A stretch of DNA of 64,000 nucleotides, from the NCBI RefSeq assembly GCF_001598915.1, contig NZ_BDAP01000004.1, forward strand, positions 372,001 through 436,000, given 5' to 3'. Every line of letters begins with the position of its first letter. Positions within the stretch are counted from its first letter, which is position 1. The notes under the pieces were generated by a model, which did no database searches, was not told the origin of the DNA, and saw only the letters and a program-made list of their open reading frames with translations. Of the stretch, positions 44,201 through 53,359 are shown piece after piece. The translations under genes and the position numbers were made by a program. This stretch comes from Williamsia muralis NBRC 105860 (GTDB lineage Bacteria > Actinomycetota > Actinomycetes > Mycobacteriales > Mycobacteriaceae).

Positions 44201-45820
44201 CTATTTGACCAGTGCCCGTTCGAGCACGGGCGCGAGATCGAGACCGGTGGGCAACGTGCCGTATGCGCCGGCCCAGTCGCCTGCGAGTCGGGTGGCCGCG
44301 AAGGCTTCCGCCACGGCCGGATGTCCGTGCCGCAGCATCAGCGAGCCCTGTAAGGCGATGCAGATCGACTCGGCGATCCTGCGTGCGGTCGGTTGGCCTG
44401 CCTCTCCCAGCTGGCTCTTCAAGGTGTCCAGGTAGTTGTCGTACCGGGTGTCCATGCCGGTCGCCGACTCCAGTTCGTCGAACAGCGCATCCACCGACTT
44501 GGGTGCCGTGGCCATCGCACGCAGTGTGTCGAGGGCGCTGACGTTCCCGCTGCCCTCCCAGATCCCGTAGAGCGGGGCTTCGCGGTAGAGCCGCGGCATC
44601 CCGGAGTCCTCGACATAACCGTTGCCGCCCAGGCACTCCATCGACTCGGCGACGTGCGCGGTGGCCCGCTTGCACAACCAGTATTTGGTTGCGGGCAGCC
44701 CGATACGTCGCAGCAGGGCCTCGGTGTCGTCGCCGCGTTCGGCTGCGTCGGTGGCCCCCGCCATCCGCATCGACACCATGGTGGCGGCTTCCGCTTCGAT
44801 CGCGAGATCCGCGAGGACGTTCCGCATCAACGGTTGATCGATCAGGTAGTCGCCGAACACCTTCCGGTGCTGGCTGTGGTGCATGGCCTGGGTGAGCCCG
44901 ACACGCATGTTGCCCGCACTGGCCAGCGCGCAGTCGAGCCGGGTGAGGTTGACCATCTCGATGATGGTGCGGACACCGCGTCCCTCCTCGCCCACCAACC
45001 ATGCCGTCGCACCGTCGTATTCGACTTCCGACGACGCGTTGGCGTGGTTGCCGAGCTTGTTCTTCAGTCGTTGCAAGCGCATCCGGTTGCGGGTGCCGTC
45101 GGGCAGCACCCGGGGTAGGAAGAAGCACGAGAGTCCACCGGGAGCTTGGGCGAGCACAAGGAAGAGGTCGGACATCGGGGCGGACGTGAACCACTTGTGT
45201 CCGGTGAGCGTGTAGGAGCCGTCCGAATTGGGTTGAGCTGCCGTCTGGTTCGCGCGGACATCGGAGCCGCCCTGCTTCTCGGTCATCGACATCCCGGCAA
45301 TCAGACCGGACTTGCCCGCCGGGACCGACAGGTTCGGGTCGTAGGTTCGGGAGGTCAGCAACGGCTCGTAGGTGGCGGCCAGGTCGGGATTGTGGCGCAG
45401 GGCCGGCACCACGGCGTAGGTCATCGAGATCGGGCAGACGTGACCCGCCTCGACCGTCCAGACCCCGAGTTTGGCGGCCCGCACCACGTGCGCGCCGGCT
45501 CGACCGTCGGCCCAGGGTGCTCCGTGCAGACCGTGTGTCACAGCGACATCCATCAACCGGTGATAGGCCGGGTCGTATTCGACCTCGTCGACACGGTGAC
45601 CGTACCGATCGTGCGTGCGCAATATCGGCTGGTTCCGGTCGGCGAGTTCACCCCACCGTTGAGCTTCCTCACCGGCAGCGATGGCACCCAGTTCGAAGAT
45701 CTCATCGGCGCCCCAGCCACCACCTTCGCGGGCCAGCGACTCCGACAGCGCCGGGTTGGTCGCCGGGTTGTATCCACTCAGGAGCGGAACTTGATTGGTC
45801 ACCTCATGCGTATCGGCCAT
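44201..45820 (-). CDS. AidB-like acyl-CoA dehydrogenase-fold protein
   Basis: 539 residues, longer than normal acyl-CoA dehydrogenases, from the ATG at 45820. IAGMSMTEKQGGSDVRANQT and TLTGHKWFTSAPMSDLFLVLAQ bind FAD and substrate. ECLGGNGYVEDSGMPRLYREAPLYGIWEGSGNV is the AidB-type C-terminal core, followed by an extra ~100-residue helical region as in E. coli AidB. AidB binds DNA and is induced during alkylation stress. Here it may protect DNA or oxidise an acyl-CoA. No other DNA-repair gene adjoins. Confidence 0.9.
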   Translation of the reverse strand: MADTHEVTNQVPLLSGYNPATNPALSESLAREGGGWGADEIFELGAIAAGEEAQRWGELADRNQPILRTHDRYGHRVDEVEYDPAYHRLMDVAVTHGLHGAPWADGRAGAHVVRAAKLGVWTVEAGHVCPISMTYAVVPALRHNPDLAATYEPLLTSRTYDPNLSVPAGKSGLIAGMSMTEKQGGSDVRANQTAAQPNSDGSYTLTGHKWFTSAPMSDLFLVLAQAPGGLSCFFLPRVLPDGTRNRMRLQRLKNKLGNHANASSEVEYDGATAWLVGEEGRGVRTIIEMVNLTRLDCALASAGNMRVGLTQAMHHSQHRKVFGDYLIDQPLMRNVLADLAIEAEAATMVSMRMAGATDAAERGDDTEALLRRIGLPATKYWLCKRATAHVAESMECLGGNGYVEDSGMPRLYREAPLYGIWEGSGNVSALDTLRAMATAPKSVDALFDELESATGMDTRYDNYLDTLKSQLGEAGQPTARRIAESICIALQGSLMLRHGHPAVAEAFAATRLAGDWAGAYGTLPTGLDLAPVLERALVK

Positions 45821-46083
45821 GGATCAATGATGCGCCTCGGAGAACCCGATGGCCGCAGGAATCCCCACCTGCGCCGATACGCGCACCGCCGGCCCAGAGC
45901 GCCGCCGGAGCCGGGCCTCGGATGAGCGGCGGTCCCGTGTTCTGGCCATACTGAACAAAACCCCGCCACTGTCGGACATGCCGGCGTGTACCAGGAGTAT
46001 CCAGTGCAATTTTCAGCACAAGACGTCGCTGTCGCGCCATCGACGGTCTGTATCGCCTCGACCCAGCTCCGCGACCGGTTGTG

Positions 46084-46824
46084 ATGGCCGGGCCAGACCT
46101 CGTCGAGCCAGGTCCCGGGGCGTCTCGGAACCGCGCTCTGTTCCTGGTGCATGATCACGACCGGGACCGCGGCGTCGCCGACACGGGCACCCTGCGCGAC
46201 CACGTCATCGACCGGGGCTACGACGTCGACATCGTGCACCCTTCCGGAGATCTACCGGAGGTGGCAGGGTTCGATTTTGTTGTCGTGATGGGTTCTTCGG
46301 AAGCGGCATACAACGACTCGGTCCCATGGCTGGCGGCCGAGATCAGCTATCTGCGGGCTGCGCTCGCCGCAAACGTACCGATTCTCGGGGTGTGCTTCGG
46401 TGGCCAGCTGCTCAGCCGGGTTCTCGGCGGCAAGGTCAAGCGGTCGGACCAGCCCGAACACGGTTACGTCACCGTCGACACCGTCGCGCGCGAACTGGTC
46501 GCACGCGGACCGTGGATGCAGATGCACTACGACCGATTCACCCTCCCGCCCGGTGCTCGCGAGATCGCCCGCAACGGAGCAGCGTTGCAGGCCTTCACCT
46601 TTGGCCGGAATCTGGGCGTTCAGTTCCATCCGGAGATCTCACCCGCGGTGTGGGCCACCTGGCAGGCGAGCTGGGCCGCCAACCGTCAGGGTCAACTGGT
46701 CGTCGAACGCGGTATCGACCTGGACAAGATCACGGCCGAGATCACCGCTCGCGCGGCTGAATCGAGAGAGAACTGCGCGACCTTGCTCGACGCCTTCCTG
46801 AAACTGGCTCACGCACCGGTGTAG
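46084..46824 (+). CDS. type 1 glutamine amidotransferase domain protein
   Basis: 246 residues from the ATG at 46084 (a GTG at 46081 is also in frame); no clear ribosome site. VPILGVCFGGQLLSRVLGG holds the nucleophile Cys, and LGVQFHPEISPAVWATW the catalytic His and Glu of class I amidotransferases. MGSSEAAYNDSVPWLAAE precedes. It is a stand-alone glutaminase-type domain, like the GMP-synthase-like family of unknown substrate. Its 3' end overlaps the convergent lipase gene by 16 bp. The 260-bp gap upstream shows no gene or clear signal. Confidence 0.85.
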   Translation: MAGPDLVEPGPGASRNRALFLVHDHDRDRGVADTGTLRDHVIDRGYDVDIVHPSGDLPEVAGFDFVVVMGSSEAAYNDSVPWLAAEISYLRAALAANVPILGVCFGGQLLSRVLGGKVKRSDQPEHGYVTVDTVARELVARGPWMQMHYDRFTLPPGAREIARNGAALQAFTFGRNLGVQFHPEISPAVWATWQASWAANRQGQLVVERGIDLDKITAEITARAAESRENCATLLDAFLKLAHAPV

Positions 46825-47768
46825 GGCGGCACGGCCAGGCAGGGAACGGTTCGGGGATGCGCGGGATCGAGGGCGTTGAGCACAAACGCCGAACTGCGCT
46901 GGTTGGACACGATCGACAGATGATCTGAGCGGTCCTGTGAGCACGTGTCCTGCACAACGATGTTGGTGACCTCGATGCCGGGCGGCCCGGCCAGGATGCC
47001 GCTGGTGTACGGGGTCACGAGCTGGTCGTAGCGGGTGACGATGTTCGTGTAGTCGATGCCCGCGACGTAGGGGCCATCGGGGGCATCGATGGCCGCCGCG
47101 AAGTCACCGTCGCCGGGTGCGGCGGTGCAGTCCGGGCATTCGGTCTCGGGTACCGCAGCGGGCGGCAATCCTAATCGGTCGGCAAACATCTTCACCAACT
47201 CCGACCGGCCCTCGCCGTCGCCGTCCGACCCCTGCCAGTACGGCGCGAGGGACACATACTTGTCGATCTTTCCCGCGCCCCCGTAGTACTTCGCCCAATA
47301 GGTCGGGATCTGTGTGCCCTGCGAATGACCCACGATGTCGACCTGTGCGGCGCCCGTCTTCGCCAGCACGTCGTCGACGAACACCTTGAGCTCCCAGGCG
47401 CTGACGTCCTTGGCGCCCAGCCCGCCGATCCGCGACAACGGCCACTGCTGCGACAACTCGCCATAGGTGAGCGCGAACACGCAGTAACCCTCGTTCTTGA
47501 GCACCGGCACCAGCGAGATCCAGTTGGTCTGCTGACTGCCCGCGGTGCCGTGGACCAGTACCACCGGATCGGGGTGCTGAGCAGACGGCTTGCATGCGTA
47601 ATCGTTGGACCCGGGCAGCGAGCCATCCGGGTTGGCGAGTTCGGCGGGTATGCCGGCCAGGAAGTTGTACTGCACCGGCAGCGGAGCCGCCTGCGCGCTC
47701 GGCGCCGGCCCGACGGTTGCCAGACCGACCAGGACCGCTGTCACCAACGCCTGCTTGAACCACCGCAT
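46809..47768 (-). CDS. secreted lipase/esterase
   Basis: 319 residues with an N-terminal signal peptide (MRWFKQALVTAVLVGLATVG, likely cut after AQA at residue 27). VLVHGTAGSQQTNW is the oxyanion region and VGHSQGTQ contains the nucleophile Ser 149. Paired Cys in the C-terminal part (CPDC, CSQD, CLAV) may form disulfides, as expected outside the cell. The family resembles the Lipase_2 class of triacylglycerol lipases. It probably releases fatty acids from extracellular lipids. It is monocistronic. Confidence 0.9.
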   Translation of the reverse strand: MRWFKQALVTAVLVGLATVGPAPSAQAAPLPVQYNFLAGIPAELANPDGSLPGSNDYACKPSAQHPDPVVLVHGTAGSQQTNWISLVPVLKNEGYCVFALTYGELSQQWPLSRIGGLGAKDVSAWELKVFVDDVLAKTGAAQVDIVGHSQGTQIPTYWAKYYGGAGKIDKYVSLAPYWQGSDGDGEGRSELVKMFADRLGLPPAAVPETECPDCTAAPGDGDFAAAIDAPDGPYVAGIDYTNIVTRYDQLVTPYTSGILAGPPGIEVTNIVVQDTCSQDRSDHLSIVSNQRSSAFVLNALDPAHPRTVPCLAVPPYTGA

Positions 47769-47828
47769 GTGATGCCCTCCCGCTCGCCGATCTCTGCCCG
47801 GAAGTTAGCACCGAAGCGGTGCGGCCAC

Positions 47829-48920
47829 CTACGGGTCGGGCGGAATGTCTTCCGTGGGCATCACCAGATCAAGACGCACCCCCAACAACCGGATCGGGCG
47901 GTCGAGCTCGAACTTGTGCAGCACCTCGAGCATCGCCACCTCGATCACGGTGGCGTCGGTGGTCGGGGCGGGCAGCTTCTTCGACTTCGTCCGGGTGTAG
48001 AACGTCATGGTCCGTACGGTCACGGCCACCCGGAAAGCCACCCGCCCCTCAGACATGACCTGCGCCAACAGTTCCCGGGTCAGCTTCCGAATCGCCTCGT
48101 CGATGTCGGCGCGGGCGGTGAGGTCGGTCGGGAAGGTCTCGACCTTGCTGTGCGACCGCGGAATGTACGGCTCGGCGCTCACCTCGATGTCACCGCCACC
48201 ACGCGAGAGCAGGTACAGCCAATTGCCGAGGTGGGGTCCGAACTCGGCCACCAGCCGCCCGACATCCTCTGCCGCAAGCTGGGCAACGGTATCGATCCCC
48301 AGCTTCTCCAGTTTTGCTGTCGTCTTGGGTCCGACGCTCCAGAGGTCGCCGACACCGCGCTCCCCCATGATGGGCATCCAGTTCTGGTTGTCCAGGGTGA
48401 AGACGTGCTCGGGTGAGCGTTTGGCGAATCCGGTCGCCATCTTGGCGCGCTGTTTGTTGTCGCTGATGCCGACCGCCGACGACAGCCCGCGCTCATCGAG
48501 AATCCGCTGTCGCACGGACTGGGCCAGCTCGGTGATGTCGAGACCGGTCTCCGACGCCGGAACGCCCAGGAACGCCTCATCCCACCCGATCACCTCGACG
48601 GGATATCCGAAGTCTCGAAGCGTCTGCATCACCTCCGCCGATGCCTCGTCGTACGACGTGTGGTCCAGGGGCAGATAGATCGCCTCGGGCATCTTGCGAT
48701 ATGCCGACCGCAACGGCATACCGGCGCGTACCCCCTGATCACGGGCCTCGTACGACGCGCACGTGACGACCTTGCGCGGTTCGGTCGGGTCACCGGTCCC
48801 GCCGACGATGACCGGTGTGCCGATCAGGTCCGGGTTCCGGCGACGCTCCACCGACACCTGGAACTGGTCCAGGTCGACGTGCAGGATCGCGCGGAAGCGC
48901 CGGATCGGTGGTGTGGTCAT
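47829..48920 (-). CDS. dinB: Y-family DNA polymerase, DinB2-like, with Gln at the steric gate
   Basis: 363 residues from the ATG at 48920; the longer upstream frame is unlikely. HVDLDQFQVSVE carries catalytic Asp 16 and Asp 18; GWDEAFLG holds Asp 114 and Glu 115. At the position of the steric-gate Phe of E. coli DinB, Gln 21 is found. Mycobacterial DinB2 has Leu there, which permits ribonucleotide use. GISDNKQRAKMATGFAK and GVGDLWSVGPKTTAKL (helix-hairpin-helix) fit DinB2, and PTDLTARADIDEAIRKL belongs to the little-finger domain. No clamp-binding motif is obvious at the C-terminus. It copies damaged DNA. Confidence 0.9.
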   Translation of the reverse strand: MTTPPIRRFRAILHVDLDQFQVSVERRRNPDLIGTPVIVGGTGDPTEPRKVVTCASYEARDQGVRAGMPLRSAYRKMPEAIYLPLDHTSYDEASAEVMQTLRDFGYPVEVIGWDEAFLGVPASETGLDITELAQSVRQRILDERGLSSAVGISDNKQRAKMATGFAKRSPEHVFTLDNQNWMPIMGERGVGDLWSVGPKTTAKLEKLGIDTVAQLAAEDVGRLVAEFGPHLGNWLYLLSRGGGDIEVSAEPYIPRSHSKVETFPTDLTARADIDEAIRKLTRELLAQVMSEGRVAFRVAVTVRTMTFYTRTKSKKLPAPTTDATVIEVAMLEVLHKFELDRPIRLLGVRLDLVMPTEDIPPDP

Positions 48921-49024
48921 CGTGCCCGACGATATGCGACGACGCCGTCCGCCGTGGCGGGATGTCGCGGTTTTGACATCTTGCCCGACGCCACCGATGG
49001 AGGCTGCTGACGCCTTTAATCCGT

Positions 49025-49156
49025 CCCGATTTAATCGGGCCACTATTTCCGCATTGTGAAATAGGTTGTTGATGTCCAGGGGGAACCGCACCGACCAACG
49101 GGCCAAATCCGATTGGTTCTGCTGTGCAGCAATGTATTTCGTCGCACATACGAAAT
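49025..49156 (+). other. hairpin-rich leader before the ABC/LLM operon
   Basis: The 323-bp gap 48921-49243 holds three perfect inverted repeats with 7-bp arms. They are CCCGATT/AATCGGG (49025-49039), CTATTTC/GAAATAG (49043-49064) and ATTTCGT/ACGAAAT (49136-49156). A shorter one, TTCGG-C-CCGAA, lies at 49167-49177. They lie on the side of the SBP gene. They could be operators or a structured RNA leader; no known riboswitch core was recognised. Confidence 0.5.
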
Positions 49157-49243
49157 GGTGCCGGTCTTCGGCCCGAAACGGCGGCCCTTTTCCCGGGCCC
49201 GAGTCGATCGCGCCTCGACACCGAACAGATGAAAGGAAAAGCA

Positions 49244-50317
49244 GTGAGTCACAAACACCCATGGCGGGTCCGCATCGCGGCAGCGCTGGCACTTCTCGTG
49301 GGGGTGACGACTGCCGCCTGCGGCTCCGCCGACGAGGCCACCGTCACCGCCGACGGCAAGACCGAGCTGCGGTACCTCAGCTTCCCCGCCACTGTTCAAT
49401 TCCCGGAATTGGCAGCCGATCTCGGGTACTTCACCAAGGTCAGCATCAAGGCGGTCGGCGAGACCACCAGCGGCCCGCAGTCGATCCAGGCCGCCGCGAC
49501 TGGCGACACCGATTTCGGGCACGCGTTCAACGGAGCCATCGTCAAGCTGGCGTCAGCGGGTTCACCGATCACCGCCGTCGTCGATTCCTACGGCGCCGAT
49601 GAGAAGACATTCAACGGGTTCTATGTCCTGGAGGACTCCCCGATCCGCACCGCGCGGGACCTGATCGGCAAGAAGATCGGGATCAACACGCTGGGGGCGC
49701 ACTCGGAGTTCGTCATTCGCGAATGGCTTGCCCGTGAGGGACTTTCGAAGGACGAAATCGCGTCGGTCCAGCTGCTGGTGGTGCCGCCGATCAACAACGA
49801 GTCCTCGCTGCGTCAAGGTCAGATCGATGTCGGCGCGTTCAACAGCATCTTCCAGCAGCGCGCGCTGGAGAACGGCGGGATCCGGGAGCTGTTCACCGAC
49901 AGGATCTTCGGCGACTTCAGCTATGGCAGCTACGTGTTCCGTGACGACTTCAAGAAGAAGAACCCGGAGGCCGTGAAGGACTTCGTCCAGGGCACCGCCC
50001 GGGCGATCCGATGGACGCAGGTGACTCCACAGGCAGAGGTTGTCGCACGTTTCAAGGACATCATCACCAAGCGTGGTCGAGGCGAGGATCCCGCTCTGGC
50101 CGAGTACTGGAAGAGCTCGTCCATCCCCACGCCGGGCGGGGTTATCAAGCCCGAGGAGTTCCAGCTGTGGATCGATTGGCTCGTGCGCAACAACGAGCTC
50201 GACAAGGGCAAGCTGACACCGCAGGACATCTTCACCAACGACGACAACCCGTACGCCGACGGCACCTACCAGCCGGACTCGGGGCCTGACGGCGCACCGG
50301 TGGTGGCAGCGAAATGA
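49244..50317 (+). CDS. ABC transporter substrate-binding lipoprotein (SsuA/NrtA/TauA type)
   Basis: 357 residues from a GTG at 49244 with AAAGGA before it; an ATG at 49229 is also in frame. The N-terminus is a lipoprotein signal (WRVRIAAALALLVGV and lipobox TAAC). The mature protein has the periplasmic-binding fold of the sulfonate/nitrate/taurine group, with LSFPATVQFPELAADLGYF, IQAAATGDTDFGHAFNGA and IGKKIGINTLGAHSEFVIREW. It feeds the permease and ATPase encoded next. Sulfonate-type import is inferred from family and the DszA-like enzyme downstream. Confidence 0.9.
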   Translation: MSHKHPWRVRIAAALALLVGVTTAACGSADEATVTADGKTELRYLSFPATVQFPELAADLGYFTKVSIKAVGETTSGPQSIQAAATGDTDFGHAFNGAIVKLASAGSPITAVVDSYGADEKTFNGFYVLEDSPIRTARDLIGKKIGINTLGAHSEFVIREWLAREGLSKDEIASVQLLVVPPINNESSLRQGQIDVGAFNSIFQQRALENGGIRELFTDRIFGDFSYGSYVFRDDFKKKNPEAVKDFVQGTARAIRWTQVTPQAEVVARFKDIITKRGRGEDPALAEYWKSSSIPTPGGVIKPEEFQLWIDWLVRNNELDKGKLTPQDIFTNDDNPYADGTYQPDSGPDGAPVVAAK

Positions 50318-51123
50318 CGACTCCCAAACTGGAATTGCGCGGGGTGCGCAAGTCGTTCACCGCGCCGGGCAAGCCCGAGTTCGTGGCCATCGACGACATC
50401 AGCATCTCTGCGGCCGAAGGCGAGTTCCTTGTCCTCGTCGGCCCCAGCGGCAGCGGGAAGTCCACCCTGCTCGACCTGGTCGGTGGCCTCACCAAGCCCA
50501 CTGCGGGTGAGATCCTGCTGGACGGAAAGCCCATCACCGGACCAGGACTGGACCGGGGCGTGGTGTTCCAGCAGTACGCGCTGCTGCCATGGCGCACGGC
50601 CCGCGCGAACGTGGAGTTCGGCCTCGAGGCCAAGGGCATCTCGCGTCGCCGGCGCAAGGCCATCGCCGATGAATACCTCGGACTCGTCGGTCTCGGCAAC
50701 TTCGGCGACCACTACCCCCACGAGTTGTCGGGTGGCATGAAACAGCGTGTGGCGATTGCGCGCAGCCTCTCGTACGACCCCGAAGTGCTGCTGATGGACG
50801 AACCATTTGCCGCACTCGACGCCCAGACCCGCGAGGGGTTGCAGGGCGAGCTCCTGCGGATCTGGAAGGCCACGGGCAAGACCATCCTGTTCATCACCCA
50901 CGGCATCGACGAGGCCATCTATCTCGGCAACCGGGTTGCCATCCTCACCGAACGCCCCGGTCGGATCAAGGAGATCCTGCCGATTGACATCGACCGGGAT
51001 GCTGTCGACGACATCCGTTCATCTGAGCAGTTCCGCGACTACCGGCACCGGATCTGGCTCTCGTTGCGTCCCGAGGTGGCCGGTGCCGCCGCCGAAACGA
51101 TCGGAGTGGGTAGCCATGTCTAG
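50314..51123 (+). CDS. ABC transporter ATPase (SsuB type)
   Basis: 269 residues; the ATG at 50314 overlaps the SBP gene by four bases. VLVGPSGSGKSTLLDLVGGL is Walker A, LSGGMKQRVAIARSL the ABC signature, EVLLMDEPFAALDAQTR Walker B and D-loop, and FITHGIDEAIYLGNRV the switch region. It belongs to the SsuB/TauB/NrtD group. It powers the import of the substrate bound by the neighbouring lipoprotein. It overlaps the permease gene by eight bases. Confidence 0.94.
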   Translation: MTTPKLELRGVRKSFTAPGKPEFVAIDDISISAAEGEFLVLVGPSGSGKSTLLDLVGGLTKPTAGEILLDGKPITGPGLDRGVVFQQYALLPWRTARANVEFGLEAKGISRRRRKAIADEYLGLVGLGNFGDHYPHELSGGMKQRVAIARSLSYDPEVLLMDEPFAALDAQTREGLQGELLRIWKATGKTILFITHGIDEAIYLGNRVAILTERPGRIKEILPIDIDRDAVDDIRSSEQFRDYRHRIWLSLRPEVAGAAAETIGVGSHV

Positions 51124-51991
51124 TGTCACGTTGGAAAAGGTCTCGAGCCCGGCGCCGGTCAAGGACATCGCATCCCCGGCTCCGGCACCCGTCGCCTCAC
51201 CCACCCGTCGGGTCGGAGGGAGACTGCGCAAGTCCGGCTCCTGGGTCTTCCGGAGTTCGATCGCCCTGGTGCTCCTGGTCGCATTCTGGGAGGTCGCGCC
51301 GCGGATCGGTCTGGTCGACCGAACATTCCTCCCTGAGTTCTCGGTGGTCGCGAAGGCTCTGGTGGACCTGGCCGAGAGTGGCCAACTCTGGGAGCACATC
51401 TCCGCGAGTCTGGGTCGAGCTCTGCGCGGCTTCGCCATCGCAGTGGTGTTCGCCGTGCCGCTGGGCATCCTGATCGGCTGGTACCGGCCTCTTGCGCAGT
51501 ACCTCAGCCCGGTTCTCGAATTGTTCCGCAACACAGCTGCACTGGCCTTGCTCCCCGTCTTCGTGCTCATCCTCGGCATCGGCGAGACCTCCAAGGTCGC
51601 GCTCGTGACCTATGCCTGCATCTTCCCCATCCTGCTCAACACGATCTCGGGTGTGCGGACAGTTGACCCCTTGTTGATCAAATCTGCTCGCTCACTGGGT
51701 CTTCCCGCGTACCGGCTGTTCCAGAAGGTGATCCTGCCCGCGGCCCTGCCGACGATCTTCACCGGCATCCGACTCTCGGCCGCATCGTCGATCCTGGTTC
51801 TCATCGCGGCCGAAATGGTCGGTGCGCGTTCGGGACTCGGCTACCTGATCATGGCGAGCCAGCTCAACTTCCAGATCCCGCAGATGTATGCCGGCATCCT
51901 CACCATCGCGCTCGTCGGTCTCGTCTTCAACTACGTACTCGTTCTGCTCGAACGTCGATTCTCTCGCTGGCGAACACCTGCCGCCAACTGA
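51116..51991 (+). CDS. ABC transporter permease (SsuC type)
   Basis: 291 residues from the ATG at 51116. Six hydrophobic segments are visible, starting with SIALVLLVAFWEVAPRIGL. EMVGARSGLGYLIMASQLNF is the EAA-loop form that docks to the ATPase. The N-terminal 45 residues are a Pro/Ala/Ser-rich cytosolic extension, longer than normal. It belongs to the BPD_transp_1 family of sulfonate/nitrate permeases. It is the third gene of the translationally coupled operon. Confidence 0.93.
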   Translation: MSSVTLEKVSSPAPVKDIASPAPAPVASPTRRVGGRLRKSGSWVFRSSIALVLLVAFWEVAPRIGLVDRTFLPEFSVVAKALVDLAESGQLWEHISASLGRALRGFAIAVVFAVPLGILIGWYRPLAQYLSPVLELFRNTAALALLPVFVLILGIGETSKVALVTYACIFPILLNTISGVRTVDPLLIKSARSLGLPAYRLFQKVILPAALPTIFTGIRLSAASSILVLIAAEMVGARSGLGYLIMASQLNFQIPQMYAGILTIALVGLVFNYVLVLLERRFSRWRTPAAN

Positions 51992-52021
51992 ATCACCCGA
52001 CATCACACTAGGACTGATCAC

Positions 52022-53359
52022 ATGACACGCACCCTGCACCTGAACGCCTTCTTGATGGGCGTCGGCCATCACGAGGCCGCCTGGCGTCATCCACGCACCT
52101 CCGAACACGAAGTGCTCGACGTCGCCCACTTCGTGCGGCTGGGCCAGATCGCCGAACGCGGGAAACTCGACTCGGTGTTCTTCGCCGACGGCCTGGCCGT
52201 GGGACCCAACATCCGCCGCAACACCCAGGCCATCTTCGAGCCGATCACACTGCTGTCCGCCATCGCGGGCGGGACCAGCAAGGTCGGCCTGATCGCCACT
52301 GCCTCAACGGGTTACAACCACCCGTACACGTTGGCGCGTGCCTTCGCCTCGCTCGAACACATCAGCGGGGGCCGTGCCGGATGGAACATCGTCACGTCCG
52401 GTCAGGAACAAGAGGCTCTCAACTTCGGTTATGACTCCATTCCCGACCACGCCGGCCGGTACCGCCGCGCCCAGGAGTTCGTCGACGTCGTGAACCGGCT
52501 GTGGGGCAGCTGGGAGGACGACGCCGTGGTGCTCGACGTCGACAACGCGATCTTCGCCGACCCCGAGCGGGTTCATCCCATCAACCATGTCGGAGAGGCG
52601 TTCAGGGTCCGTGGCCCGCTCAACTCGCCACGATCACCGCAAGGTCGGCCGGTTCTGGTGCAAGCCGGATCATCCGAGGACGGCAAAGACCTCGCAGCCC
52701 GCTACGCGGAGGTGGTCTTCACCGCCCAGCGCACCATAGCGGAGGGCCAGGACTTCTATCGCGACCTCAAGCGCCGTCTCCCGCGTTACGGTCGCGGCGC
52801 CGAAGAGCTCCAGATCCTCCCGGGCATCGTGCCGTTCATCGGCAGCACCGAGCAGGAAGCGCGTGACCTCGAACGTGAGTTCACCGATCTGATCTCACCC
52901 GACTATGCGCTGGGCCAGCTGTCGAACTTCTTCAACGTCGACCTCACCGGCCTCCCACTCGATTCCCGGCTGCCACCCCTACCTCCGGAATCGGAGATCC
53001 AGGGCCACAAGAGTCGATCGACGCTGGTACGTCAACTCGCCGCCTCCGAAGATCTCACGATCCGTGAGTTGATCGGCCGCCTCGGGGGCGGTCGCGGCCA
53101 TCGCACCATCACCGGGACACCGGAGCAGATCGCCGACGACCTCATCGCCTGGGTGGACGCGGGTGCGGCCGACGGCTTCAACGTCATGCCTCCCTACCTG
53201 CCCGGCGGCCTCGAGGACTTCGTCGACCACGTCGTCCCGATCCTGCAGGCCCGCGGCCGCTTCCGCGACGACTACACCGCCTCCACCCTCCGCGGCCACT
53301 ACGGCATCGAACTGCCGGCCGGATCCGTCGAGAAGGAGCCGGCGGCAGCCAGCGCATGA
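52022..53359 (+). CDS. NtaA/SnaA/DszA-family FMN-dependent monooxygenase
   Basis: 445 residues from the ATG at 52022. The luciferase-like fold of the DszA/NtaA branch is shown by AERGKLDSVFFADGLAV, TASTGYNHPYTLARAFASL, HISGGRAGWNIVTS, NFGYDSIPDHAGRYRRAQEF and RGPLNSPRSPQGRPVLVQAG. These enzymes use reduced FMN from a separate reductase. DszA cleaves dibenzothiophene sulfone, NtaA nitrilotriacetate. Here no flavin reductase gene adjoins. Coupled to an importer and an exporter, it probably acts on an imported organosulfur or related compound; identity with DszA is not claimed. Confidence 0.9.
   Translation: MTRTLHLNAFLMGVGHHEAAWRHPRTSEHEVLDVAHFVRLGQIAERGKLDSVFFADGLAVGPNIRRNTQAIFEPITLLSAIAGGTSKVGLIATASTGYNHPYTLARAFASLEHISGGRAGWNIVTSGQEQEALNFGYDSIPDHAGRYRRAQEFVDVVNRLWGSWEDDAVVLDVDNAIFADPERVHPINHVGEAFRVRGPLNSPRSPQGRPVLVQAGSSEDGKDLAARYAEVVFTAQRTIAEGQDFYRDLKRRLPRYGRGAEELQILPGIVPFIGSTEQEARDLEREFTDLISPDYALGQLSNFFNVDLTGLPLDSRLPPLPPESEIQGHKSRSTLVRQLAASEDLTIRELIGRLGGGRGHRTITGTPEQIADDLIAWVDAGAADGFNVMPPYLPGGLEDFVDHVVPILQARGRFRDDYTASTLRGHYGIELPAGSVEKEPAAASA

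Noticed and set aside
48921-49292. N-terminal extension of DinB
   Set aside because: It runs through the hairpin-rich intergenic region; the DinB fold starts right after the ATG at 48920.
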